From positions 434,001 to 498,000 of the forward strand of contig NZ_VOAY01000003.1 in assembly GCF_008369125.1 (NCBI RefSeq): DNA of 64,000 bases, in the 5' to 3' direction. Below are positions 34,476 to 42,821 of the stretch, piece after piece. This stretch comes from Allopusillimonas sp008369125. GTDB lineage: Bacteria > Pseudomonadota > Gammaproteobacteria > Burkholderiales > Burkholderiaceae_B. Under the pieces are notes generated by a model. That model was not told where the DNA came from, ran no database searches, and saw nothing but the letters and a program-made list of their open reading frames with translations. Numbering within the stretch: the stretch's first letter is position 1; the number at the start of each line of letters is the position of its first letter. The translations under genes and the position numbers were made by a program.

Positions 34476-35678
34476 ATGACCACGCCCAGTTCAACAGGCA
34501 ACCATTCTGACGCAAGACGCCAGTTTCTCAAGCTCTCGAGCCTGTTTAGCGTCATGGGTGCCCTGCCGCTGCTGCAAATGCATAATGCAGCGCGCGCTGC
34601 TGAACCGAACGCGCCACTGCGCATAGGCTACTTGCCCATCACCGACGCGACACCACTGCTCGTGGCACATCACAACAATATTTTCCAGGACCAGGGGCTG
34701 CAAGTAGAAAAGCCACGACTGTTCCGCAGTTGGGCACAGTTGGTCGAAGCCTTTCTTGCGGGGCAAGTAAACGCTGTTCACCTGCTCTCGCCCATGACAA
34801 TATGGGCCCGCTATGGCAGCAAGTCGGGCGCCAAGGTCGTGGCATGGAACCATATGTCGGGGTCAGGGCTAACCGTGCAGCCTCAGATAAACAGCCTTAC
34901 CGACCTGGGCGGCACAACCGTCGCCATCCCTTTTTGGTATTCACTGCACAACGTCGTGCTGCAACATCTGCTCAAAAGCCAGGGCCTCGAGCCTGTAAGC
35001 GACGGCGACCCGGGGCCGAAACAGGTAAAGCTAGTAGTGATGGCGCCATCCGACATGGTGCCGGCGCTGGCAAGTAAGCAGATTTCAGGATACATCGTTG
35101 CCGAGCCTTTCAACGCCAATGCAGAAGCCCTGAAAATCGGCAAACTGCTGCGTTTCACGGGCGATGTCTGGAAAGACCACGCCTGTTGCGTGGTGCTCAT
35201 GCACGAGCAAGACATAAACCAACGCCCTGACTGGACACAAAAAGTGGTGAGCAGCATTGTGCAGGCACAGCTGTGGATTCAGGAAAATCGTCAAGAAACA
35301 GCAAAGATACTTTCACGCGAAAACCCTCAGAAATATACCCCGCATACGTATGAGTCGCTGGTCAACGTGCTGGACCCCGCCCGCATGGACCTGGCGCTGT
35401 ATGAAGGCGCAGGTGCCATCATCAACAAAGACTGGAACGAAAAGCGCATAGACTTTCAGCCCTACCCATTTCCCAGTTATACCGAAGAACTGGTACGCAA
35501 GCTAAAGACCACCCTGGTATCAGGCCAGAATACGTTTCTGCAAAATCTGGATCCGGCATTCGTTGCCACAGACCTGGTCGACGACCGTTTCGTCAAGAAA
35601 GCAATTATCGACAACGGCGGCATGGCGGCTTTCGGCTTGCCCGAATCGTTCGTGCGTCAGGAAACCATTACGACTTAG
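34476..35678 (+). CDS. ABC transporter substrate-binding protein (SsuA/NMT1-like), Tat leader
   Basis: The protein has 400 residues, with a twin-arginine leader (DARRQFLKLSSLFSV, cleavage after ARA). The mature part, LRIGYLPITDATPLLVAHHN and GLQVEKPRLFRSWAQLVEAFLAGQ, is typical of SsuA/TauA/NrtA and NMT1-type proteins. GYIVAEPFNANA is conserved in the nitrate-binding (NrtA) branch. AAGGAACCGCA precedes ATG 34476. The ligand may be a sulfonate, nitrate-like anion or a small aromatic or heterocyclic compound. Tat export of a binding protein is less common than Sec. Confidence 0.88.
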   Translation: MTTPSSTGNHSDARRQFLKLSSLFSVMGALPLLQMHNAARAAEPNAPLRIGYLPITDATPLLVAHHNNIFQDQGLQVEKPRLFRSWAQLVEAFLAGQVNAVHLLSPMTIWARYGSKSGAKVVAWNHMSGSGLTVQPQINSLTDLGGTTVAIPFWYSLHNVVLQHLLKSQGLEPVSDGDPGPKQVKLVVMAPSDMVPALASKQISGYIVAEPFNANAEALKIGKLLRFTGDVWKDHACCVVLMHEQDINQRPDWTQKVVSSIVQAQLWIQENRQETAKILSRENPQKYTPHTYESLVNVLDPARMDLALYEGAGAIINKDWNEKRIDFQPYPFPSYTEELVRKLKTTLVSGQNTFLQNLDPAFVATDLVDDRFVKKAIIDNGGMAAFGLPESFVRQETITT

Positions 35679-35681
35679 ACC

Positions 35682-36527
35682 ATGCGCTCATCTATTGCAC
35701 AACAACCTCTTCATGAACTACCACGCAGGGCCACCCAGACCAAGGTTGCCAAAGCACACACATCCAAGACCTACGCAAAAGCAGGCTACAGCCTTGCGGG
35801 CCTGTTGGTTCTGGTGGTTTTATGGAGTCTTGGCACACGCTGGCTGCAATCCAGCATTCCCCTGGCCGCACAGTTGGGGCCACAGCAAACGTTTGCCAGC
35901 CTATACGAGCTGATTACAAGCAATCAACTGACGACACATACCGTCGTCAGCCTGCAGCGCGTTCTGACAGGGCTGCTGCTCGCGCTGGTAATAGGCGTGC
36001 CCACCGGCCTGGCAGTGGGTGGCTCGCGCCTGCTGGAAAACGCCACGGGCAGCGCCTTCCAGTTCCTGCGCATGATTTCGCCGCTATCGTGGATGCCCAT
36101 TGCCGTAATGGTGTTCGGTATTGGTGATGCGCCCATCTATTTTCTGCTGACCTTTGCGGCGGTGTGGCCCATCATGCTAAACACCGCAGCTGGCGTGCGC
36201 CAGCTCGACCCCAAGTGGCTGATGCTTGCACGCAGCCTTAGCGCAACGCGTTCAGAGATACTCTTTCGCATCGTCGTGCCCGGCATCCTGGGCCACATAC
36301 TGACCGGCGTGCGGCTGGCCATCGGCATTATCTGGATCGTACTGGTGCCTTGCGAAATGCTCGGGGTCAGTTCAGGCCTGGGTTATTTCATACTTGATAC
36401 CCGCGACAGAATGGCTTATTCAGAACTCATGGCCGTCATCGTGCTCATCGGCGCACTGGGCTTTATGCTGGACACCGTTGCGCAAAAAATTTACCAGCAC
36501 TGGTCGCGCAAGCCCGGCAGCCGTTAG
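35682..36527 (+). CDS. ABC transporter permease (SsuC/TauC type)
   Basis: The protein has 281 residues with six predicted helices after a hydrophilic N-terminus of about 40 residues. The EAA loop that contacts the ATPase is present at AARSL-like LARSLSATRSEILFRIVVPG (about 183-202). It starts three bases after the binding-protein stop. It completes the importer; no further gene follows on the strand for 192 bases. Confidence 0.9.
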   Translation: MRSSIAQQPLHELPRRATQTKVAKAHTSKTYAKAGYSLAGLLVLVVLWSLGTRWLQSSIPLAAQLGPQQTFASLYELITSNQLTTHTVVSLQRVLTGLLLALVIGVPTGLAVGGSRLLENATGSAFQFLRMISPLSWMPIAVMVFGIGDAPIYFLLTFAAVWPIMLNTAAGVRQLDPKWLMLARSLSATRSEILFRIVVPGILGHILTGVRLAIGIIWIVLVPCEMLGVSSGLGYFILDTRDRMAYSELMAVIVLIGALGFMLDTVAQKIYQHWSRKPGSR

Positions 36528-36719
36528 CGGGGCCACCCACATCCCCACCTTTGCCAGCCACATCAACTGTTGAATTGACGCCAGCATCGCCACCCGGCGT
36601 ATGACTCAGTACCGACCAGATGGCCGCCTCTATCATCCGCATCGGCGACTGAAGTAGCTGTGCGATATCTGAAGCTTTCCTGAAAAGACGGTACTATCCG
36701 TGAAAACAGGAGGGTTGAC

Positions 36720-37646
36720 GTGGTATTAGGTGCACGAATCGTATGGTTGCTGTGGCCGGCATTGCTCTGCATCGCCTCGGTGCTGGCGTACGCATTCCAT
36801 TCATATCTGTTCGAGCACTATCTGCCCCGCTCCAACCCCGAAGCCATTGCCCGCTTTAGCACGATCATCGCGTTCTATTCATTTGCGTGGCTGCTGGCGC
36901 GCATCGCTGCGCTGGCCCTGGCGCCCAAGAACAAGCAAAAACGCCGAACACCCAAGCTATTGCGCGAAATGATTTCGGCCACCCTGTTCACAATTGCTAC
37001 GGTCGCAACCATAGGGCTTTTCTTGGGGCAATCGGCCGGTGGCGTGCTGGCGAGTTCAGGGCTGATTATTGCAATTTTGGGTTTTGCCATTCGCAACGTG
37101 CTGGCAGACGTGCTGTCGGGAATTGCCATTGGCGTTGAAGCACCCTTTCGCATTGGCGACTGGGTTGAGTTTGACTCAACAACTCAGGGGCGTGTGACCG
37201 AAATTGGGTGGCGCACCACGCGTATTTTGACGCCTAACGATACCTACATGATTTTGCCCAACAGCCAGATCTCGCGCCAGATGCTCACCAACTACAGTGC
37301 GCCCCGCAAGCATTTTCAGGCTGATCTAGAAATCATACTGGGGCATGATATTTCTATTGCAGAAGGCAAGCAGTTGCTGTTTGATGCCGCCATGTCTACA
37401 ACCCCCAAAGACGAACTCGGCTCTTGGCAAAAGCCTCTGGTACGCGCTACCGCTTATGCCGTCGAGGGTGTCACCTACACCATCAAATACTGGGTGCCAC
37501 GGTTTTCTGACAGCATAAATTGCAAAGACGCCATGCTGGTTGCCATCGACAATGCCATACGCGAGAAAGGTCTGACACCACCTGTTAGCCGTGCCAAGCT
37601 CATGATTAACAAAGCGCTAAAAGGTTCTGATGAGCAGAATACGTAA
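36720..37646 (+). CDS. MscS-family mechanosensitive ion channel
   Basis: This 308-residue protein has a GTG start with a strong AGGAGGG site. Three hydrophobic segments come first. The pore helix and beta domain follow: SGLIIAILGFAIRNVLADVLSG, then APFRIGDWVEF and the TTRILTPNDTYMILPNS region. These are diagnostic for small MscS channels, which release solutes on osmotic downshock. It is monocistronic. Confidence 0.9.
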   Translation: MVLGARIVWLLWPALLCIASVLAYAFHSYLFEHYLPRSNPEAIARFSTIIAFYSFAWLLARIAALALAPKNKQKRRTPKLLREMISATLFTIATVATIGLFLGQSAGGVLASSGLIIAILGFAIRNVLADVLSGIAIGVEAPFRIGDWVEFDSTTQGRVTEIGWRTTRILTPNDTYMILPNSQISRQMLTNYSAPRKHFQADLEIILGHDISIAEGKQLLFDAAMSTTPKDELGSWQKPLVRATAYAVEGVTYTIKYWVPRFSDSINCKDAMLVAIDNAIREKGLTPPVSRAKLMINKALKGSDEQNT

Positions 37647-37717
37647 AACCGAGGGTTTGAAATCACGCGTTTGATAGGCAGCAAGAAGGCATTGATCCCG
37701 GCATCCTTGGCCTACGG

Positions 37718-38572
37718 CTAAGTGGCGTGATTGTTGTCGCGACGCCACCGCACCACCCTCACATCTACCGTCACCGTCAACGAGGTCAATGCCAGCGCTG
37801 CCTTACGGCCTTCGGCGCTGGCGCGGTGTAGGTGCGGCGTCATGGCAAGCAGGTCAGTAATCTGTTCGTTACCCGTAATGGTGAGCGGATACTGAATGGT
37901 GTCGACCGCCTGTAACGAAAACCCTTGGGGTGCAGACGCTTCTGCGCTGCGAGCCGGCTTGAGCGTGGGGTAAATGATTTCACGCAACTCTCGCAGATGA
38001 TCGGGCCCCGCATCTACCTGCACCAGAACACCACCTGGTTTTAGCACTCTTGAAAACTCCGGGTAAACAGGAAAGCCGAACACGCACAGCACGCGATCAA
38101 TGGAGGCGTCGAGTATGGGCAGGTTGGCATTGCTACCCACCACCCAGCGAACGTGTGTGCATTGCTTGGCTGCCGCCAGAACAGCCCATTTGGAGATATC
38201 AAGCCCAACGACAGCAAGGCGCTGACGCGGGTTTAACTGGCTTGCGAGTTGGCGCAGGTAATAGCCCTCGCCGCACCCTGCGTCCAGAAGCGAGGTGGCG
38301 GCATCGAGTGGCAGGCCTTCCAACGCAGCAGCGGCGGTTGAAATGGCTACCGCGTGGTAGCCACCGGTATTTAGAAACCGCCTGCGAGCGGCGACCATTT
38401 CTTTGCTGTCACCCGGATCGCGCGAGCGCTTGTTTTGAACAGGCAGCAGATGGGTGTAGCCCTGGCTGGCAATATCAAAGCTGTGGCCCGCATTGCATCG
38501 CCACGTTTTACCGTCGCAATGCAATGCATTGCCATCCAGCGGACAGGCAAGCGCCTCAAAGGGTGTCATCAT
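37718..38572 (-). CDS. rlmA: 23S rRNA (guanine-N1)-methyltransferase RlmA
   Basis: The protein has about 284 residues. The N-terminal zinc-binding module is ACPLDGNALHCDGKTWRCNAGHSFD (Cys, Cys, Cys, His). GYTHLLPVQ, DSKEMVAARRRFL and the SAM motif LLDAGCGEGYYLRQL match RlmA, which methylates a guanine in helix 35 of 23S rRNA. The start is ATG 38572 or 38569; a GTG at 38578 is possible. It converges with mscS and lies behind a hairpin at 38582-38613. Confidence 0.87.
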   Translation of the reverse strand: MMTPFEALACPLDGNALHCDGKTWRCNAGHSFDIASQGYTHLLPVQNKRSRDPGDSKEMVAARRRFLNTGGYHAVAISTAAAALEGLPLDAATSLLDAGCGEGYYLRQLASQLNPRQRLAVVGLDISKWAVLAAAKQCTHVRWVVGSNANLPILDASIDRVLCVFGFPVYPEFSRVLKPGGVLVQVDAGPDHLRELREIIYPTLKPARSAEASAPQGFSLQAVDTIQYPLTITGNEQITDLLAMTPHLHRASAEGRKAALALTSLTVTVDVRVVRWRRDNNHAT

Positions 38573-38581
38573 GAACACGTA

Positions 38582-38613
38582 TCAGAAAACCGCCAGTTTA
38601 TTAGGTTTTCTGA
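38582..38613 (-). terminator. 10-bp perfect hairpin upstream of rlmA
   Basis: TCAGAAAACC (38582-38591) pairs without error with GGTTTTCTGA (38604-38613) around a 12-base loop. On the minus strand it lies 18 bases after the DUF1330 gene stop and 10 bases before the rlmA ATG. The arms carry AAAA and TTTT, as in many terminators, but no separate T run follows. It may end the upstream transcript or mask the rlmA ribosome site. Confidence 0.45.
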
Positions 38614-38631
38614 CGCGATAGGGTCATGACA

Positions 38632-38919
38632 CTAAACCCCTTGAACCACAATGGCATTTGTCGATGCGGCAATGTGTCTGAGCGCACGGGCCTGAGCATA
38701 CTCAGGGGAGTCAAGCCACTGCCGGGCTATTTCAACGGACGGAAACTCCAGCATCACAATACGGCGCGGCGACCACTCTCCCTCCAGCACTTCTGGCTCG
38801 CCCCCGCGCACTACAAACTTTCCGCCGTATGCAGCGATCGAAGGCGGCACCAGTTTTTTGTATTCGTTGTACTGCTCGGCGTCGGTCACATCAACATCAA
38901 AAATGGCATAGGCAGTCAT
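38632..38919 (-). CDS. DUF1330-family protein
   Basis: This 95-residue protein has the dimeric ferredoxin-like fold of DUF1330: AYAIFDVDVTDAEQYNEYKK, GKFVVRGGEPEVLEG, IVMLEFPSVEIARQWLDSPEY. The ATG at 38919 was chosen because the family begins two residues before this pattern. Family members are small cytoplasmic proteins of unproven function, often next to catabolic genes. It is the last gene of the CoA-ester operon, 37 bases after the MaoC gene. Confidence 0.87.
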   Translation of the reverse strand: MTAYAIFDVDVTDAEQYNEYKKLVPPSIAAYGGKFVVRGGEPEVLEGEWSPRRIVMLEFPSVEIARQWLDSPEYAQARALRHIAASTNAIVVQGV

Positions 38920-38956
38920 GCTCGGTTCTCCTGGTTGTGGGCAAATACGCAAACGC

Positions 38957-39427
38957 TCAGACAGCCTCTGGGCGCAACTTCATCATGCGCAAGGGGTTGT
39001 ACTCGATGACGGTTTCGCCATGTTGGTTAATGATCTTGTTCAGTGTTCTGGCATGACCACGATGACCACTGGAGGCTTTGCGCAGTTCAATGACCTCACA
39101 CTCAACATGAATGGTGTCGTCAACCAGTGTAGGCCCTTTTACATCGATTTCAGCATTAAGAAATGCCAGACCGGTATGCTGCATACTGGGTGTAAGCAAG
39201 CCCTCAGCATATGCATACACCAGGGCAGCCGGTACCGGTCGCCCCCGTATGGCCATGCCCTCACGTGCGTGCGCGTTTGCAAACAGTTCTTCGTTCAGCC
39301 AGCTGATGTTCACGAAGTTAACCAGATCAGCCTGGGTAATTGTGCGCCCAATGGTCTTGAACTTAAAACCCAGCTTTAAATCATCCCAATAAAAGCCGTA
39401 CCCAATTGTGGTGATGTCTTGTGTCAT
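38957..39427 (-). CDS. MaoC-like hot-dog protein with altered hydratase motif
   Basis: This 156-residue hot-dog protein is related to MaoC dehydratases (ITQADLVNFVN, FLNAEIDVKGPTLVDDTIHVECEV). In active R-hydratases the segment after the first strand holds D-x4-H (GDxNPxH). Here the corresponding segment reads FVNISWLNEELF, without a recognisable Asp/His pair. It may use other residues, bind without catalysis, or act as partner of the second MaoC protein upstream. The hexanucleotide repeat lies 79 bases before its start. Confidence 0.78.
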   Translation of the reverse strand: MTQDITTIGYGFYWDDLKLGFKFKTIGRTITQADLVNFVNISWLNEELFANAHAREGMAIRGRPVPAALVYAYAEGLLTPSMQHTGLAFLNAEIDVKGPTLVDDTIHVECEVIELRKASSGHRGHARTLNKIINQHGETVIEYNPLRMMKLRPEAV

Positions 39428-39502
39428 GCAGTTATGCCTTTTATACAGTGTCAAAGTAAAGTCAAACCAATGCGGTGAACGGTGCGGGTCGAAACGTTAG
39501 CC

Positions 39503-39577
<75 letters not shown>

Positions 39578-39619
39578 CAATCAGCGTATGCGTAATTGCA
39601 ATCTGCTGAGACGTGCCAA

Positions 39620-40897
39620 CTACCGACGCATGGCCAGCGCCGCCTGCTTCAGCGAAGATGATGTCCAGAACGGAGCAATCGCGATCACAACGCACACCAT
39701 GGAAAACATAAAACCCGCCCGATAGCCACCGGTAACGTCGTGCAAAACCCCAGAAACCAACGACCCCGTGGCTGCGCCCATCGACATGCACGCATAGATC
39801 ACGCCATAAATAGTTGCCAACCCGGCGCCGGGAAAAATTTTCGCGCACAGGCCCGATACCACGGGGCCACGAGCGCCTTGCGCGATACCAAAAAATCCAA
39901 TAAACGTAACGAGCAACCAGGGCGAGGGGTTATGCGACAACCCTAGCAATGACGCAATCCCAATCAGGGTGAACACAAAGCTGCCCGCTACGGTACGTCG
40001 ATACCCTATGCGATCAGCCAAAGCCCCTGATGCCATCACGCCGCCAACCGACAGCATCCCGGCCACCCCGTATGCACTGGCCGCCTGTAACGGTGCCATG
40101 CCGGTTTCAACAAGAAAGGCGATGGTCTGAACCAAAATGGTGTACATGGCCAGCCCGGTAAAACCAAACACTTGCGCCAATGACCAGAAGGCCGGCGTTC
40201 TGATGGCCGCACGCAACGTACCTTTGGCTGAGGCGGCTTCGTGTTTGCGCGCCTGCGAGAAGTCGGCAGTGTGCCCCCCGACGCCAGGCCCGGCCCATAA
40301 TGCCTTCCACGGAATCAGCACAATAAACGGCAAAAGCACCAACAACACACCACCAAGAACATGGTACGCATCTCGCCACCCAACCGATACGCTCATGTAC
40401 TGCGCCAGCGGAACGATTAATAGCGTGCCGCAACCCAGCCCGGCATAGGCGACGCCCAAGGCTGTTCCTGTGTTGCCACGAAACCAGCGGCTAACCAGGC
40501 TGGCCGCAGGAACCATGCCCAAAGACGCTACGCCCAGGCCGCCCGCAACGCCTACGCAAAGGTAAAACTGCCAAAGGTGGTTAAGACTGCCTGCCGTCAC
40601 GTAAGCCAGCCCTAAACAGCCCAAGCCGCATGAGTAAACAACACGTGGCCCGAATCGATCAAACAGCATCCCCACAAACGGTGCGGACAAGCCCGTGGCC
40701 AGCATGTAAACAGAGTACACGCTGGATATTTCAGATCGATTCCATCCGAACTCAGCAGAGAGCGGAAGAATAAAGACAATATAGGTGTCGCCTACCCCAC
40801 GACCAATGGCATTGAAAACGAAGCCAAGCAACAGTGCCAGCCCCGCCATGCGCGCATTTGAACGTTTGTGGTCGGTGTTTGCCGCGGTGAGCGTCAT
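39620..40897 (-). CDS. MFS transporter (organic acid type)
   Basis: The protein has 425 residues and 12 predicted helices. GRGVGDTYIVFILPLSAEFGWNRSEISSVYSVYMLATGLSAP at the N-terminus and MLFDRFGPRVV in loop 2-3 (the DRxGxR/K motif) are typical of monocarboxylate/oxalate-formate-type MFS carriers. It uses ATG 40897. It sits eight bases after the MaoC gene stop, within a CoA-ester pathway operon, so it may import or export an acid of that pathway in addition to the TRAP system upstream. Confidence 0.9.
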   Translation of the reverse strand: MTLTAANTDHKRSNARMAGLALLLGFVFNAIGRGVGDTYIVFILPLSAEFGWNRSEISSVYSVYMLATGLSAPFVGMLFDRFGPRVVYSCGLGCLGLAYVTAGSLNHLWQFYLCVGVAGGLGVASLGMVPAASLVSRWFRGNTGTALGVAYAGLGCGTLLIVPLAQYMSVSVGWRDAYHVLGGVLLVLLPFIVLIPWKALWAGPGVGGHTADFSQARKHEAASAKGTLRAAIRTPAFWSLAQVFGFTGLAMYTILVQTIAFLVETGMAPLQAASAYGVAGMLSVGGVMASGALADRIGYRRTVAGSFVFTLIGIASLLGLSHNPSPWLLVTFIGFFGIAQGARGPVVSGLCAKIFPGAGLATIYGVIYACMSMGAATGSLVSGVLHDVTGGYRAGFMFSMVCVVIAIAPFWTSSSLKQAALAMRR

Positions 40898-40905
40898 CGT
40901 GTTCT

Positions 40906-41364
40906 TTAAGGATTGACGGGAAGCCGCTTCATGAACGCCGTGCGAATACACAGACAAACGATTTCACCACGTTGATTTATGCCCTTGTGCTCGAACTCGA
41001 TAATGCCTGCGTCGTTGCGCGATTTGCTTGCACGCGTCGATATCACTTTCGTCTCGACCCTAATGGTGTCGCCATGAAATACAGGATGGGGAAACCGAAC
41101 GTCTGACATACCCAGATTAGCAATCGTAGTACCCAAGGTGGTGTCGCTGACGGTGAGGCCAATGACCAAACCCAGCGTAAACAGGCTGTTGACCAGACGT
41201 TGTCCAAATTCTGTTTTGGCAGCAAACTCGGCATCCAGATGTAAAGGTTGCGGGTTCATGGTCAACGTCGAGAACAGCGTGTTGTCCATTTCGGTAACCG
41301 TGCGCGTAATGGCGTGTGTAAACACATGCCCCACTTCAAATTGTTCGTAGTACAGCCCAGACAT
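40906..41364 (-). CDS. MaoC-family dehydratase (mesaconyl/itaconyl-CoA hydratase-like)
   Basis: This 152-residue hot-dog enzyme has AAGGAG before ATG 41364. The segment STLTMNPQPLHLDAEFAA is characteristic of the MaoC branch containing mesaconyl-CoA hydratase and related C5-acyl-CoA hydratases; it keeps the catalytic His of NPxxxH. SDVRFPHPVFHGDTIRVETKV is the second conserved block. With an acyl-CoA dehydrogenase just upstream and a CitE-like lyase further upstream it fits hydration of a branched unsaturated dicarboxyl-CoA. The exact substrate is inferred. Confidence 0.85.
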   Translation of the reverse strand: MSGLYYEQFEVGHVFTHAITRTVTEMDNTLFSTLTMNPQPLHLDAEFAAKTEFGQRLVNSLFTLGLVIGLTVSDTTLGTTIANLGMSDVRFPHPVFHGDTIRVETKVISTRASKSRNDAGIIEFEHKGINQRGEIVCLCIRTAFMKRLPVNP

Positions 41365-41416
41365 TTCATTCTCCTTGAACCAGCTCTTATGCTTCACCTA
41401 CCGCCAAAGGTCATCA

Positions 41417-42583
41417 TCAATACGATTTGGGCAGGCCAAGCACACGTTCGGCGATGTAACACAGAATAAGTTGTGGGCTGATCGGGGCGATGCGTGGAAT
41501 CAGTATTTCGCGCAGATAGCGCTCTACGTGATACTCCTTGGCATAGCCGAAACCACCATGCGTCATCACCGCTGTTTCGCAGGCCTTGAAGCCCGCCTCG
41601 CCTGCCAGGTATTTGGCCGCATTCGCCTGAGCGCCCGCCGGCAGCCCTTTGTCATAAAGTGAAGCGGCGTTAAACATCATCAAGTTTGCCGCTTCAAGCG
41701 CCATCCAGCTTGCCGCAAGAGGGTGTTGAATGGCCTGATTCTTGCCAATAGGGCGTCCAAAAACAACTCGCTCATTGGCATAGTTTGTTGCACGCGCTAT
41801 GGCAGCGTGACCCAGGCCAACAGCTTCAGCGGCAATCAAAATACGCTCAGCGTTCATGCCGTGCAGAATGTAGGTAAACCCTTTGCCTTCTTCACCAATA
41901 CGATCCTCAACAGGCACCTTGAGACCGTCAATAAAGAGCTCGTTGGAGTCCACACATTTGCGCCCCATTTTGTCGATTTCCTGAACCCTGACAAAATCCC
42001 GATCGAGGGTGGTGTAGAAGAGGCTAAGGCCTTCAGTGTGTTTTGTGACTTCTTCCAAAGGCGTAGTTCGCGCCAGAATCAGCATTTTCTCGGCAACTTG
42101 AGCGGTAGATATCCACACTTTGGCGCCGCTCAACACGTAATGATCCCCCTGGCGTTCGGCTTTGACTTTCAGTTGTGTTGTATTGAGCCCGGTGTTGGGC
42201 TCTGTGACAGCAAAGCACGCTTTCTCAATGCCCTGAACCAGGGGTGGCAACATGCGTTGCTTTTGCTCTTCAGTGCCAAACTGCACAACCGGGTTCAAGC
42301 CAAAAATATTCATGTGTACTGCCGATGCACCGCTCAGCCCCGCCCCCGATCGGCTAATGGTTTGCATCATAATTGCCGCTTCGGTAATACCCAGGCCTGA
42401 CCCACCATATTCTTCAGGAATGCAGATTCCCAGCCAGCCATCCTTCGCCAATGCCTGATGAAAGTCATACGGAAAGCCGCCGTGTGTGTCTTTCTCGAGC
42501 CAGTATTGGTCATCAAAGCGTTCGCATATTTTTGCAATCGCGTCGCGTATGGTCTCTTGCTCGGAACTGAGGGAAAAATCCAT
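41417..42583 (-). CDS. acyl-CoA dehydrogenase
   Basis: The protein has 388 residues from ATG 42583. MDFSLSSEQETIRDAIAKI, CFAVTEPNTGLNTTQLKV and RVVFGRPIGKNQAIQHPLA are family blocks. The usual C-terminal YEGT with Glu is replaced by RIAPIS. The Glu in MNAERILIA occupies the position used as catalytic base in isovaleryl-CoA and long-chain dehydrogenases, so the enzyme can still be active. In this pathway it could oxidise a saturated dicarboxyl-CoA such as methylsuccinyl-CoA; this is inference. Confidence 0.87.
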   Translation of the reverse strand: MDFSLSSEQETIRDAIAKICERFDDQYWLEKDTHGGFPYDFHQALAKDGWLGICIPEEYGGSGLGITEAAIMMQTISRSGAGLSGASAVHMNIFGLNPVVQFGTEEQKQRMLPPLVQGIEKACFAVTEPNTGLNTTQLKVKAERQGDHYVLSGAKVWISTAQVAEKMLILARTTPLEEVTKHTEGLSLFYTTLDRDFVRVQEIDKMGRKCVDSNELFIDGLKVPVEDRIGEEGKGFTYILHGMNAERILIAAEAVGLGHAAIARATNYANERVVFGRPIGKNQAIQHPLAASWMALEAANLMMFNAASLYDKGLPAGAQANAAKYLAGEAGFKACETAVMTHGGFGYAKEYHVERYLREILIPRIAPISPQLILCYIAERVLGLPKSY

Positions 42584-42648
42584 GGTGTTCGTTTCCAGGT
42601 AATTTGTGATTGATAACGCAACCGTCTTCGCGCCAGGGCGCACTAACA

Positions 42649-42677
42649 CACGCTTGCCCACGGCCAAGGCAAGCGTG
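42649..42677 (-). terminator. 10-bp hairpin between dctP remnant and acyl-CoA dehydrogenase gene
   Basis: CACGCTTGCC (42649-42658) pairs perfectly with GGCAAGCGTG (42668-42677) around nine bases. It lies 15 bases after the stop of the dctP remnant and 66 bases before the next gene. No T run follows on the minus strand, so partial termination or mRNA stabilisation is more likely than full termination. Confidence 0.45.
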
Positions 42678-42691
42678 CTAGCGGTCTTTAC

Positions 42692-42821
42692 TTACTTGTT
42701 TGCCAAGGCAGCCTCAAAGCTTTTAAGCACTTCGGTGCCAGGCTTGCCGCGCTCGTCGAACGCCTTCGCCCAGTGCAATCAAAGCCAGCGGAACCACTCG
42801 CGCCAGGTGCTTTACTTTCAT
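42692..42821 (-). pseudogene. collapsed TRAP dctP gene (signal peptide joined to C-terminus)
   Basis: On the minus strand an ATG at 42821, overlapping the intact dctP stop as ATGA, encodes the signal-peptide start MKVKHLARVVPLALIAL. In another frame, right after it, the DNA encodes WAKAFDERGKPGTEVLKS ending in LANK-stop. That is homologous to the C-terminus of the neighbouring DctP (WAAALDKRGKAGTEVLDA). The middle of the protein, about 280 codons, is missing and the frame is shifted. It is a second dctP gene removed by an internal deletion. Confidence 0.75.
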
